Notes: generated by a model from the sequence alone, not told the origin. Positions 1 to 8,300 are shown, counted from the first letter of the stretch. The stretch: 8,756 nucleotides of DNA from Patescibacteria group bacterium (GCA_018817995.1 JAHISW010000060.1:1-8756); one strand, 5' to 3'. A program made the numbers and translations.

Positions 1-1
1 G

Positions 2-514
2 TTTGTTAACGGTGTCTTGGGGACCGTCTATAAAGAAATGGGCGAGCCGGGCAAAGACGATTTTAGCAAGGCGCAAAATAAAAACAAAGAATTCCCGACT
101 GAAAAATTAGGAGGGGCCGTTGTTTACAAAGAGGAAGAGGGAAAAATATTGTTTGCTCTTGTCCACGACGTTTTTGGTTATTGGACGCTCTCCAAAGGAC
201 ACATTGAAAAGGATGAAGATGAAAAATGCGGCGTTGTTAGAGAGATAAAAGAGGAGTTGGGTCTTGATGTAATCGTTGAGCAAAAGTTGGGGTCAAATGA
301 ATACATAGCTTCTCATCCTGAAAAAGGACAGATAAAAAAGAGTGTCGTGTACTTTTTAGTAAAAACCGATGAAAAAAAATTAAAACTTGGCGATTCTGGT
401 GGGTTGGATGATGCCCGTTGGTTTAATGAAGAAGAGTTGATGGACGCGAAGATTTATGATGATTTGAAACCGATAATCGCGAAAGCGGTTAAATATTTGG
501 AAATTAAAAATTAG
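2..514 (+). CDS. NusB C-terminal end fused to a Nudix hydrolase (5' partial)
   Basis: The reading frame is open from the left window edge, so the gene starts outside. A TTG at 17 is the first candidate start inside the window, but the codons before it read FVNGVL without a stop. FVNGVLxxVYKE matches the last helix of NusB, the rRNA antitermination factor. A charged linker follows, then a Nudix fold. Numbering residues from the TTG, the Nudix box is complete at 61-83 (G61, E67, R75-E76, E79-E80, G82), and these residues bind the catalytic divalent metal. The lead-in WTLSKGHIEKDE resembles the WxLPKGHxExGE of diadenosine-polyphosphate hydrolases, with Ser for Pro. The likely chemistry is cleavage of a nucleoside diphosphate linked to another group; the substrate is unknown and could be Ap4A-like or an RNA 5' end. 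The gene lies 8 bases before rnc and is probably cotranscribed with it. The Nudix call is firm. The NusB part rests on about a dozen residues and is less certain. Confidence 0.85.
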   Translation, partial: FVNGVLGTVYKEMGEPGKDDFSKAQNKNKEFPTEKLGGAVVYKEEEGKILFALVHDVFGYWTLSKGHIEKDEDEKCGVVREIKEELGLDVIVEQKLGSNEYIASHPEKGQIKKSVVYFLVKTDEKKLKLGDSGGLDDARWFNEEELMDAKIYDDLKPIIAKAVKYLEIKN

Positions 515-522
515 TATTATAT

Positions 523-1221
523 ATGACAAAAGACCTCGTAGAACTAGAAAGGGTGATTGATGTTAAATTTGGCGATATCAATTTATTGCAGGAAGCTCTT
601 ACTCATCGTTCTTTCTTGAATGAAAAAAGGGCGGGTGATACTCACCACAACGAACGTTTGGAGTTTTTGGGCGATGCTGTTTTAGAGCTTGCCGTGACAA
701 GGTTTCTTTTCGATGAATTTCCCGAGAAAACGGAAGGAGACCTGACTTCATTAAGGGCATCGTTGGTTAATTCTAATATGCTTTTCCAAGTTGCGGACAA
801 ATTAAAATTGCATTTATATATCAGACTTTCCAAGGGGGAAGCGAAAGATTCGGGGAAAGGCAGACATTTTATTTTGGCAAACGCGATGGAAGCGCTGATA
901 GGCGCCATTTATTTGGATCGGGGCTATGAAACGTCGGATACTTTTGTTAGGAAACACATCTGTTCTAATATGGGGAACATATTGAAGAAAAAGCTATGGC
1001 AGGACTCCAAGAGTGTGTTTCAGGAAAAGGCGCAGGAAAAAGATGGTATTACCCCTGTCTACAAGGTTGTAGAAGAAAGCGGGCCGGATCACGAGAAATA
1101 TTTTGTGGTAGGCGCCTATTTAGGGAATGAATTAGTGGCCAAGGGGGAAGGTTTATCAAAACAAGAGGCAGAAAGGGCGGCTGCGGAAAAAGCTTTGTCT
1201 AATAAAAAATGGGACAAATAA
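523..1221 (+). CDS. rnc: Ribonuclease III
   Basis: Double-strand-specific endoribonuclease that processes rRNA precursors and other structured RNAs in the cytoplasm, usually as a homodimer. The 232 residues match the normal family length. The catalytic domain (about 1-155) carries the signature NERLEFLGDA at 43-52, with acidic residues E44, E47 and D51, the EGD at 71-73, and E123 in MEALIGAIYLD. The residue aligned with E. coli D114 is Asn (N120 in ILANAMEALIG), a departure from the usual four carboxylates. A double-stranded-RNA-binding domain fills about 163-228, from KSVFQEKAQE to the basic/alanine-rich SKQEAERAAAEKAL. The ATG at 523 begins the normal N-terminus and lies 8 bases after the upstream stop; no Shine-Dalgarno sequence is visible. 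It sits between the NusB-Nudix gene and smc, in line with a shared transcript and a role in rRNA maturation. The identification is firm. Confidence 0.96.
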   Translation: MTKDLVELERVIDVKFGDINLLQEALTHRSFLNEKRAGDTHHNERLEFLGDAVLELAVTRFLFDEFPEKTEGDLTSLRASLVNSNMLFQVADKLKLHLYIRLSKGEAKDSGKGRHFILANAMEALIGAIYLDRGYETSDTFVRKHICSNMGNILKKKLWQDSKSVFQEKAQEKDGITPVYKVVEESGPDHEKYFVVGAYLGNELVAKGEGLSKQEAERAAAEKALSNKKWDK

Positions 1222-1235
1222 AATGATGTGAAGTT

Positions 1236-3398
1236 ATGTATCTGGAAAGTTTAAAATTAAATGGATTTAAGTCTTTTGCTAGACCGACAGTGTTGGAATT
1301 TCCTCATAGCGCGTCTGCAATTGTTGGTCCCAATGGTTCGGGTAAATCAAATGTTGTAGAAGCTATCGCGTGGGTTTTGGGAGAGCAGTCTGTTAAAAAC
1401 TTAAGAGGAAAGAAAGGGGAAGATCTTATTTTTAGGGGGTCTTCGCCGTTAATAAAAAAGAACAGGGCCTCTGTTCGGTTGTCTTTTGGTGGTTTAGCAA
1501 AAGACAAAAGCGGTAAAATTTTGATATCCCGGGTCGTTTACAAAGATGGTTCAAATGAATATTGGTTGAATAATTCTCGTTGCAAACTGAAGGATATCAA
1601 CGAGTTTTTAGTTAAGGAGGGAATTGTTACATCCAAGTATCATATCGTTAGTCAAAGCGAGGCGGATAAAATCTTTAATACCTCTGCCATTGATAAGCGC
1701 AAAATAATAGAAGATGCGCTAGGGTTAAAGATTTTTCAATTAAAAAAAGAGGAAAGTGAGCGGAAATTGAAAAAAGCTGAGGAAAACATGGTTCAAGTTG
1801 AGGCTTTGCGTCGCGAAATTAAACCGCACCTAAATTTTTTAAAGAAACAATTTGATAAAGCGCAGAAATTAGTCGGTTTCAGAGCACAACTTAAAGACGC
1901 TTGCTTAGTGCATTTTGCTCATATATGTTCACACTTTGAAGAAGAGAGCAAAAAAATCAATATCAAAAAAAACCAGACAGAAAAAGAAATTCTGGAGATT
2001 GAAGAAAAAATTAAGACAAAGAGAAATTATCTTAAAAAGCTTGAACAAAAAAGAGGGGAGTCTCAAAAGATAAGAGAGAAAATTAATTTTTTTGAGAGAG
2101 AAATTGGTAGGCAAGAAGGCGCTCTTTTCCAACTTAGAGATGCGTCTTCTAAAAATACAAAAAAAGAAAAAGTTCTATTCGTATCGGTGGAAAAAATAAG
2201 GGATTTTATGAATTTTTTGGAAGAAAGAATAGATTCTATTTTGGAGGGAAAAGACATTTCCATGGCAAAGAAAATTTTGAATGAAATAAAAGAGAAGGCG
2301 TCGTGTATTTTAGAAAAAGAAGAAAAGAAAGAGCTTGAAGAAGAAAGGGGGGGTGGTGGCGATGGGATTCGCGCGCGGGAAATAGAAGATAAAATTAAAA
2401 AACTTCTCGCGAGCTTAAAATCTGCTCAGAAAGAAGATTTCTTACTGAAGGAAGATAATGAAAAATTAAGAAAGAACGAAATGGAGTTATATCGGCTGGA
2501 AGGCGAGTTAAGTGACAAAAAAAGAGAGAAGATTACTTTGGCGGAAAAAATGTCTGCGATGGATATGAAAAAAGAAAGAATTACAAAAGACAAAGAAGAA
2601 GTGGAGAAAATTTTGAATGAAAAAATAGAAACAAAGAATATGGTAAAGCTTGATAAAAAAGTCAGCAATGATTTTGATTGGCAAGAAAAACAATGGCGCG
2701 AAATTGAGAGAATTAAAATAAAAATTGAGGAAGGGAGTAACATAGGCAACGATATTATAAAAGAATACGAAGAAGTGCGGTCTAGGGACGATTTTTTATC
2801 CCATCAGATAGCGGATTTGAGAGAAACCGTAATTTCTCTTGAAGAACTCATAGAGCAATTAAAAGAGAAGCTGGATGTAGATTTCAAAGAAGGGATTTTA
2901 AAAATAAGCGCGAAGTTTCAAGAGTTCTTTGTGCTAATGTTTGGAGGGGGGGAAGCTTCTCTTAGGTTGCGGGCGCCAAGGCGCAGACTTGTAGAAAAAG
3001 AAATTGAAGAAGATGGGTGTTGTCTAGAAGAAATTGATGAGGGGGTTGATTTATTTGTTAAATTGCCACAGAAAGGGAACTGCTCTTTGAATATGCTTTC
3101 AGGTGGAGAAAAGGCGCTTACTTCTATAGCCTTGTTATTTGCCATGTCACAAATTAACCCTCCGCCATTTTTGGTTTTAGATGAGACAGATGCCGCTTTG
3201 GACGAGTCAAATTCGCGCAGATACGCAAGAATGCTCAAAAGTTTGAGTAAAGACACACAACTTATATTGATTACTCACAACAGGGAAACAATGAACGCGG
3301 TAGATGTTTTGTATGGAGTTACAATGGATAACAATAGCATATCCCGTATTTTGTCCGTAAAACTGGAAGAAGCGGAAAAACTGGTGGCAACTCCCTAA
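1236..3398 (+). CDS. smc: Short SMC-family chromosome segregation ATPase, no recognisable hinge
   Basis: ABC-type ATPase of the SMC family, which organises and segregates the chromosome by ATP-driven DNA loop handling. The N-terminal head (1-165) opens with MYLESLKLNGFKSF and has Walker A GPNGSGKSN (31-39), the R-loop LRGKKGEDLIF (56-66) and a Q-loop near Q140. The C-terminal head (about 560-720) has FGGGEASLRL, signature LSGGEKALTSIALLFA (621-636), Walker B FLVLDETDAALD (645-656) and switch His681 in LITHN. These residues argue for true SMC and against RecN, SbcC or Rad50. Between the heads lie about 395 mostly charged, helical residues. Bacterial SMC is normally near 1,150-1,200 residues with a globular hinge of roughly 150; here there is no hinge-like globular stretch and no CxxC zinc hook. 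A GGGG turn at 372-375 falls close to the midpoint. The ATG lies 14 bases after the rnc stop, without a Shine-Dalgarno sequence. A terminator follows at once. ScpA/ScpB partners are not in the window. Confidence 0.9.
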   Translation: MYLESLKLNGFKSFARPTVLEFPHSASAIVGPNGSGKSNVVEAIAWVLGEQSVKNLRGKKGEDLIFRGSSPLIKKNRASVRLSFGGLAKDKSGKILISRVVYKDGSNEYWLNNSRCKLKDINEFLVKEGIVTSKYHIVSQSEADKIFNTSAIDKRKIIEDALGLKIFQLKKEESERKLKKAEENMVQVEALRREIKPHLNFLKKQFDKAQKLVGFRAQLKDACLVHFAHICSHFEEESKKINIKKNQTEKEILEIEEKIKTKRNYLKKLEQKRGESQKIREKINFFEREIGRQEGALFQLRDASSKNTKKEKVLFVSVEKIRDFMNFLEERIDSILEGKDISMAKKILNEIKEKASCILEKEEKKELEEERGGGGDGIRAREIEDKIKKLLASLKSAQKEDFLLKEDNEKLRKNEMELYRLEGELSDKKREKITLAEKMSAMDMKKERITKDKEEVEKILNEKIETKNMVKLDKKVSNDFDWQEKQWREIERIKIKIEEGSNIGNDIIKEYEEVRSRDDFLSHQIADLRETVISLEELIEQLKEKLDVDFKEGILKISAKFQEFFVLMFGGGEASLRLRAPRRRLVEKEIEEDGCCLEEIDEGVDLFVKLPQKGNCSLNMLSGGEKALTSIALLFAMSQINPPPFLVLDETDAALDESNSRRYARMLKSLSKDTQLILITHNRETMNAVDVLYGVTMDNNSISRILSVKLEEAEKLVATP

Positions 3399-3431
3399 CC
3401 CCGCGGAGATGCGGGGGCGTTTTTATTTTTT
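3399..3431 (+). terminator. Intrinsic terminator of the nusB/nudix-rnc-smc transcript
   Basis: A GC-only stem CCCCGC / GCGGGG (3399-3404 with 3411-3416) closes a six-base loop GGAGAT. After GCG it is followed by a T-rich tract at 3420-3431 (TTTTT A TTTTTT). It begins at the base after the smc stop codon. The T tract lies only on the + strand side, so it acts on the smc-direction transcript. Confidence 0.88.
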
Positions 3432-3439
3432 GTCTTTCT

Positions 3440-3475
3440 AACTATCGAGGTTGAACCTCGATAGTTGGGGTTTTT
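3440..3475 (+). terminator. Second hairpin: perfect 13-base inverted repeat plus T tract
   Basis: AACTATCGAGGTT (3440-3452) is the exact reverse complement of AACCTCGATAGTT (3454-3466), separated by one G. As RNA this would fold as an 11-base-pair stem with a TTGAA loop, extendable by one GU and one CG pair at its base. It is followed by GGGG and TTTTT (3471-3475). It could be a back-up terminator for smc. It lies between convergent genes, so it may also stop the opposite transcript, but on the - strand the stem is followed by AGAAAGAC rather than a U tract. It may instead be a copy of a dispersed palindromic repeat. Confidence 0.6.
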
Positions 3476-3489
3476 GCAGTAGAGCTTTT

Positions 3490-4146
3490 TTATTTTACGG
3501 TATCTCCTTTGCGCATCTGTTTTCTTGTAAAAAGCAAGAACATTGTTCCTGAAAAAGAAACGATGCTTACTAATACAAAAAGAGAGTCAAAACCAAATTT
3601 GTTTGCTAAAAACCCGCCAAGAAATGCTGTACCGGCTGAGCCCAAACTTACAGTGGTATTATAAGTTGCCCATTCAATTCCTTCATAATTTTTGTCTATG
3701 TGTCTTGTAAATATTGCATACCAAGAGGGTAACGCCATTGCGGAAGCAATACCGTGAAGAAATTCTACAAAATAAAGTTGATTTGGTGTTTTTACCAACA
3801 AATAAAGAAGTGGTGTTAAACTAAACAAGACATATCCAAGAAACATTATCCAAAAATCATCTTTTTCCCCCTTCTTTTTGTCTATAATCAGACCAAAAGG
3901 AATTTGGAAAATACTTTTTGTAATTAAAAATACTCCGACAGCAATACCAACTATTTCTACATTTCCGCCTTTTATAGACTGAGTTATGAAAACCGCAAAG
4001 ATTGGAGTAACAAGACCAAGCCCGCTAAGTACAACAATATCAACCAAAGTTAACATTCTAATAACCAAACTTATTTTTTTCAAACCAAAATAGTTTTTCC
4101 AGTTTTTTGGTTCTACCAAAACCTTGTTGGTTAATTCATTGTCCAT
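3490..4146 (-). CDS. Six-helix half-size MFS-type membrane protein
   Basis: Integral inner-membrane protein of 218 residues with six hydrophobic segments: about 32-54, 64-88, 98-118, 122-147, 163-182 and 186-206. The loop after helix 2 reads GLIIDKKKGEK (85-95), matching the GxxxDRxGRR signature of the Major Facilitator Superfamily. Helix 4 has a HGIASAMALP motif and helix 5 is glycine-rich (GSAGTAFLGG), as in the first half of MFS transporters. Normal members have 12 helices and about 400 residues. Here the second half is missing, and downstream there is only non-coding DNA and the terminators, so this is not an obvious frameshift. It could work as a dimer, or it may be a remnant. Substrate unknown. 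The ATG lies 3 bases after the thrS stop with no Shine-Dalgarno sequence, so translational coupling is likely. The MFS-fold call is good; transport function is inferred. Confidence 0.85.
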   Translation of the reverse strand: MDNELTNKVLVEPKNWKNYFGLKKISLVIRMLTLVDIVVLSGLGLVTPIFAVFITQSIKGGNVEIVGIAVGVFLITKSIFQIPFGLIIDKKKGEKDDFWIMFLGYVLFSLTPLLYLLVKTPNQLYFVEFLHGIASAMALPSWYAIFTRHIDKNYEGIEWATYNTTVSLGSAGTAFLGGFLANKFGFDSLFVLVSIVSFSGTMFLLFTRKQMRKGDTVK

Positions 4147-4149
4147 ATA

Positions 4150-5364
4150 TTATTTTTTGTCTTTAATTTCTTTTAGTATTTTTTCAACAAATTCATCTGC
4201 GGATATTGTTTCTTTGTTGTTATTACGAGAATTTACTGCAATAGTTTTATTTTTTTTTTCTTTTTCTCCGGCTACTAAAATATAGGGAATTTTTTCTTTT
4301 TTTGCTTCAAGAATTTTTTTACCTAAAGTTTCATTGCTTTTATCAATTTCTGCGCGGATTCCTTTTTCTTTTAGTATTTCTAAAATTTTTTCTCCATACT
4401 GATTAAATTTTTCTCCCACTGTAACTATTTTTGCTTGAACGGGGGATAACCAAACTGGAAATTTGCCCTCATAAAGTTCAATCAACATAGCCATTGTTCG
4501 TTCCAGTGTACCTATTAAGGAATGGTGTATGACCATCGGTCTATGTTTTTTACCGTCATTCCCTTCATATGTCATATCAAATCTTTCAGGTAAGGCAAAA
4601 TCAATTTGAACTGTAAAAATAGTGTCTTCTTTTCCGTGAACATTTTTCATTTGAATATCCAATTTTGGACCATAAAAAGCCGCCTCGCCTTCGGCTTCTT
4701 CGCATTTCAATCCCATCTTATCTATTATCTTTCTCATCATCTCTTGCGATTCTTTCCATGCTTTAGGATTGTCAATATATTTTTCTTTGTCCTTTGCATC
4801 CCATTTTGAAAATCTATACCAGTAATTTTTAAATCCTAGGGTTTTCATTCCATATTGTATAAAATCTACCGCATATTCGAATTCTTTTTCTAGCTGTTCA
4901 GGGGCGCAGATTATATGCGCGTCTGTTAAGGCCATTTGCCTTACTCTCATTAAGCCGTGCATTTCTCCCGTTTGCTCGTTTCTAAATAAATCGGCAACCT
5001 CCGCGTATTTTATAGGCAAATCGCGATAGCTTCTTGGTTTAGATTTATAAATCATAAACTGATGAGGGCATGTCATCGGGCGTAACGCCATCTCTTCGCC
5101 CTCTATGTTTAAAAGAAACATATGTTTTTTGTAATGCTCTAAATGTCCTGATATTTTGTATAGTTCAGTTTTTGTTAAAACCGGCGTATCTGTAATTTTA
5201 TAACCTCGCCGTATCTCCTCGTCTTCTATAAATCTGCGCAAAATTCTTTTTATGGTCGCGCCTTTTGGTGTAAGGAGAGGAAGCCCTCGCCCCACAACAT
5301 CGCTCTGCACAAAAAGTCCTAACTCTTTGCCGATTTTAATATGATCGCTTTTGTTATTTTCCAT
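4150..5364 (-). CDS. thrS: Threonyl-tRNA synthetase lacking TGS and editing domains
   Basis: Charges tRNA-Thr with threonine in the cytosol (class II synthetase). The 404 residues start at DHIKIGKELGLF, which corresponds to the beginning of the catalytic core of the standard enzyme of about 640 residues. Motif 1 covers about 35-62 and ends at P61. MTCPHQF holds C99. Motif 2 includes FRNE (127-130) and HGLMRVR, followed by DAH with H150. Motif 3 is SLIGTLERTMAML (282-294), preceded by H280. C99, H150 and H280 correspond to the three zinc ligands that select threonine. The anticodon-binding domain spans about 302-400 and opens with FPVWLSPVQAKIV. The N-terminal TGS and Ser-tRNA editing domains are absent, and only 7 bases separate the ATG from the dnaE stop, so they are not hidden upstream. 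Mischarged Ser-tRNA-Thr would need removal by a separate factor or be tolerated. An A10 run in the coding strand (4250-4259) is a potential slippage site. Confidence 0.95.
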   Translation of the reverse strand: MENNKSDHIKIGKELGLFVQSDVVGRGLPLLTPKGATIKRILRRFIEDEEIRRGYKITDTPVLTKTELYKISGHLEHYKKHMFLLNIEGEEMALRPMTCPHQFMIYKSKPRSYRDLPIKYAEVADLFRNEQTGEMHGLMRVRQMALTDAHIICAPEQLEKEFEYAVDFIQYGMKTLGFKNYWYRFSKWDAKDKEKYIDNPKAWKESQEMMRKIIDKMGLKCEEAEGEAAFYGPKLDIQMKNVHGKEDTIFTVQIDFALPERFDMTYEGNDGKKHRPMVIHHSLIGTLERTMAMLIELYEGKFPVWLSPVQAKIVTVGEKFNQYGEKILEILKEKGIRAEIDKSNETLGKKILEAKKEKIPYILVAGEKEKKNKTIAVNSRNNNKETISADEFVEKILKEIKDKK

Positions 5365-5371
5365 AATTTTT

Positions 5372-8300
5372 TTATATTTTAACCTCTTTCACCTCATCGC
5401 AAATTATGCTCGGTTCTTCATTTCTTGTGCTAACTTTGCCTTTCATTATAACACATTTGTCTTCTTGTAGAAGGTCTTTGTAAGAGGCGAGCGTACTAGG
5501 AAAAACAACAACTTCAATAGTATCCGACAAGTCCAAAAGTTTCAAAAAAGCCATTGGTTCTCCCTTTTTTGTCGTTATATTTTTAACTTGCTCTATCATT
5601 CCGGCAAAAACGACAGGAGTTTGATTTCTGAATCTTTTAATGGTGCGGATGTTTATTTGGGCTTTTGCCAATCCTGCCCTGTATTTATCAAGAGGGTGTC
5701 CGGAAATATAAAGTCCGAGAAGTTCTTTTTCCCATTTTAATTTTTCGTCGGCGCTCATTGGTTCTGTTTCATCTAGTTTTAGTCCTGGCATTTTAATTTC
5801 TGTTCCAGTAAGACTGAACAAGGATGTTTGGTTTGAATTGCGCGCTCCGGACGCTTCCTTGTGGAAGGATAAAATTTTGTCCATGTTAAAAACAAGGGTG
5901 TTCCTTTCGGCAAATTCATCAAGTGCGCCGGCGCGCGCCAAAGACTCAAGAGATTTTTTGTTCAAATCGCGCGACTGAATTCTTTCTAACATATCTTCCA
6001 AAGATGAAAATTTTCCATTTTTTTTTCTTTCCTCAACAATATTTTTTACTATATTTTCACCAACATTTTTTATTGCCTGAAGGCCGAATCTGATTCCGTT
6101 TTTGATTAGGGTAAAATCGGCGAAACTTTCATTTATATCCGGTGGCAAAACTTCTATTTTCATTCTTCGGCATTCGTTCATAATTTCCGCCATTTTATCC
6201 ATGTCTCCCGCCTCCGCGCTTAAAACGGCTGTCATAAATTCGCCGGGGTAATTTGCTTTCATATACGCGGTTTGATAGGCAACCATACCATAACTTGCGG
6301 CATGAGCTCTGTTAAACCCATATCCTTTAAATGGGTCAAAGAGCTTCCAAAGTTTTTCTGCTTTTTCTTTTGTAAGGCCACCATGTTCTTGGCAACCTTT
6401 TATAAAAACTTCTTCTTGCGCTGCCATTACTTTTGGGATTTTTTTTCCAATTGCCTTTCTGAATTTATCAACCGTGTCCCAATTGTATCCGGCAAGCTCA
6501 ATTGCTATGAGAAGCACATCTTCTTGGTAGGTTACAACCCCATATGTTTTATTTAGAATTTTTTCAAGGCGCGGGTCTAAATAAGTTATGGGTTCTTTTC
6601 CGTGTTTCCTCGCTATATATGTCGGAATGTTTTCTATTGGCCCGGGCCTAAAGAGAGCAATTAACGCCATGATGTCCGTGATGTCCGTTGGCCTTAATTC
6701 TTTTAGATAACGGGTCATACCGGCTCCGTTTAATTGAAAGAGACCTATTGTTTCTCCTCTTGTTAAAATTTCAAAACTTTTTTTGTCATCAATTGGAATT
6801 TTCATTAGATCAATTTTTTCTCCACATGTTTTTTCTACCAGATCAATGGCGCGTCCCAAAATAGATAGGTTTCTTATCCCAAGAAAATCAAACTTCAAGA
6901 GACCCGCGTCTTCAACCGCGTTCATATCATATTGCGTTATAATTTTGTTCCCTCGCGACTCTCTCTGTAGAGGCATAAAATCGGTGAGTTCCGTTGGGCT
7001 TATAACAACACCCGCCGCATGTACGGAAACATGTCGTGCCACGCCCTCTATTTTTTGAGCTAGGTCAAGAATTTTTTTTGCTTCCTCCACTTTTTCATAA
7101 GCGTTTTTCAGTTCAGGGTTTGCCCCCATTGCCTTTTCTATTGTCATTGGGAATCCTTGCGAGCCCAAGGGTATTATTTTTGCTATTTTGTCGCCGGTTT
7201 CATAACTATAACCCAAGGCTCTTGTTATGTCTCTTACTGCCGCGCGCGCCATCATTGTTCCGAACGTGCCTATTTGCGCGACTTTATCATATCCATATTT
7301 TTGTTTTGCGTATTCAATCAACTCATCGCGCCTGTCGTCGGCAAAATCCATATCAATATCAGGAGGGGATGGACGGTATGGATTTAGGAACCTTTCAAAT
7401 GGCAGTCCGTATTTTAATGGGTCCACATCGCTTATACCAATGAGAAAAGAAATAAGAGAACCTGCCGCGGAACCTCTTGTATTAGTGACGATTTTTTTCT
7501 TTTTAGCATAGTTAACAAAATCAGCGACGATTAAAAAATAAGGCGCATATCCTTTTTTGTTTATGATAACCAATTCGTAGTTTATCCTCTCTTCTATCTG
7601 TTTTTTTTCTTTTGCGTCGGGCGATGCAAATTTTGTTTTAATGCCCTCAAGCGCCAGTTTTTTAAGATAATTTTCCGCGGTTTCTCCCCCGGGAATATCA
7701 AACTTGGGAAATATCCATTCCCCTAGTTTTAATTCCACATTGCACATATTCGCCACTTCCAGAGTGTTGCTTATCGCGGAGGGGTTCTCTTTGAAAAGGG
7801 TGGACATTTCTTCCGGCGATCTGAAAGAATAATTCTCGCCGAGCATACTTAAACGATTTACGTCTTTGACCGTAGTATTTGTTTGTATGGCAATGAGAGC
7901 GTCTTGCGCTATGTCGTCATCCTTTTTTAAGTAATGGATGTCTTGAGTAGCGATAAGGGGAATACCCATTTCCTTGCCTAATTTGACGATTCCTTTCATT
8001 GCCAAGTCGTGGTTTGGGATATTCGGATGGTACTGTATTTCAAGAAAGAAAGAGTCTTTGCCAAAAATATCTTGGTATTGCCGGGCGGTTTTTTTCGCGT
8101 CTTCATATCTTTGGCGTAAAATTAATCTTGGCAATTCTCCCGCCATGCACGCGGACGAGGCGATAATGCCCTCGGAATGTTTTGCCAGAAATTCTTTGTC
8201 CACGCGAGGTTTGTAGTAAAAGCCATCCAGGTGTCCCGCGCTTACTATTTTCAGAAGATTTTTATACCCCTTTTCATTTTTTGCCAACAAAACCAAATGA

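Noticed and set aside
17..19. TTG as the true start of a stand-alone Nudix gene
   Set aside because: The frame continues upstream without a stop and encodes the NusB-like FVNGVL; TTG is a weak start with no Shine-Dalgarno sequence.
642..908. - strand open frame of 88 codons opposite rnc
   Set aside because: It is antisense to the conserved RNase III catalytic domain and has no recognisable features.
1304..3256. - strand open frames opposite smc, some hydrophobic-looking
   Set aside because: Lysine codons of the SMC coiled coil read as Phe/Leu/Ser on the opposite strand, which mimics membrane segments. There are no start signals or family features.
3490..4146. MFS gene truncated by a recent frameshift
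   Set aside because: The DNA after its stop is the terminator region and then smc; no frame there continues transmembrane coding sequence.
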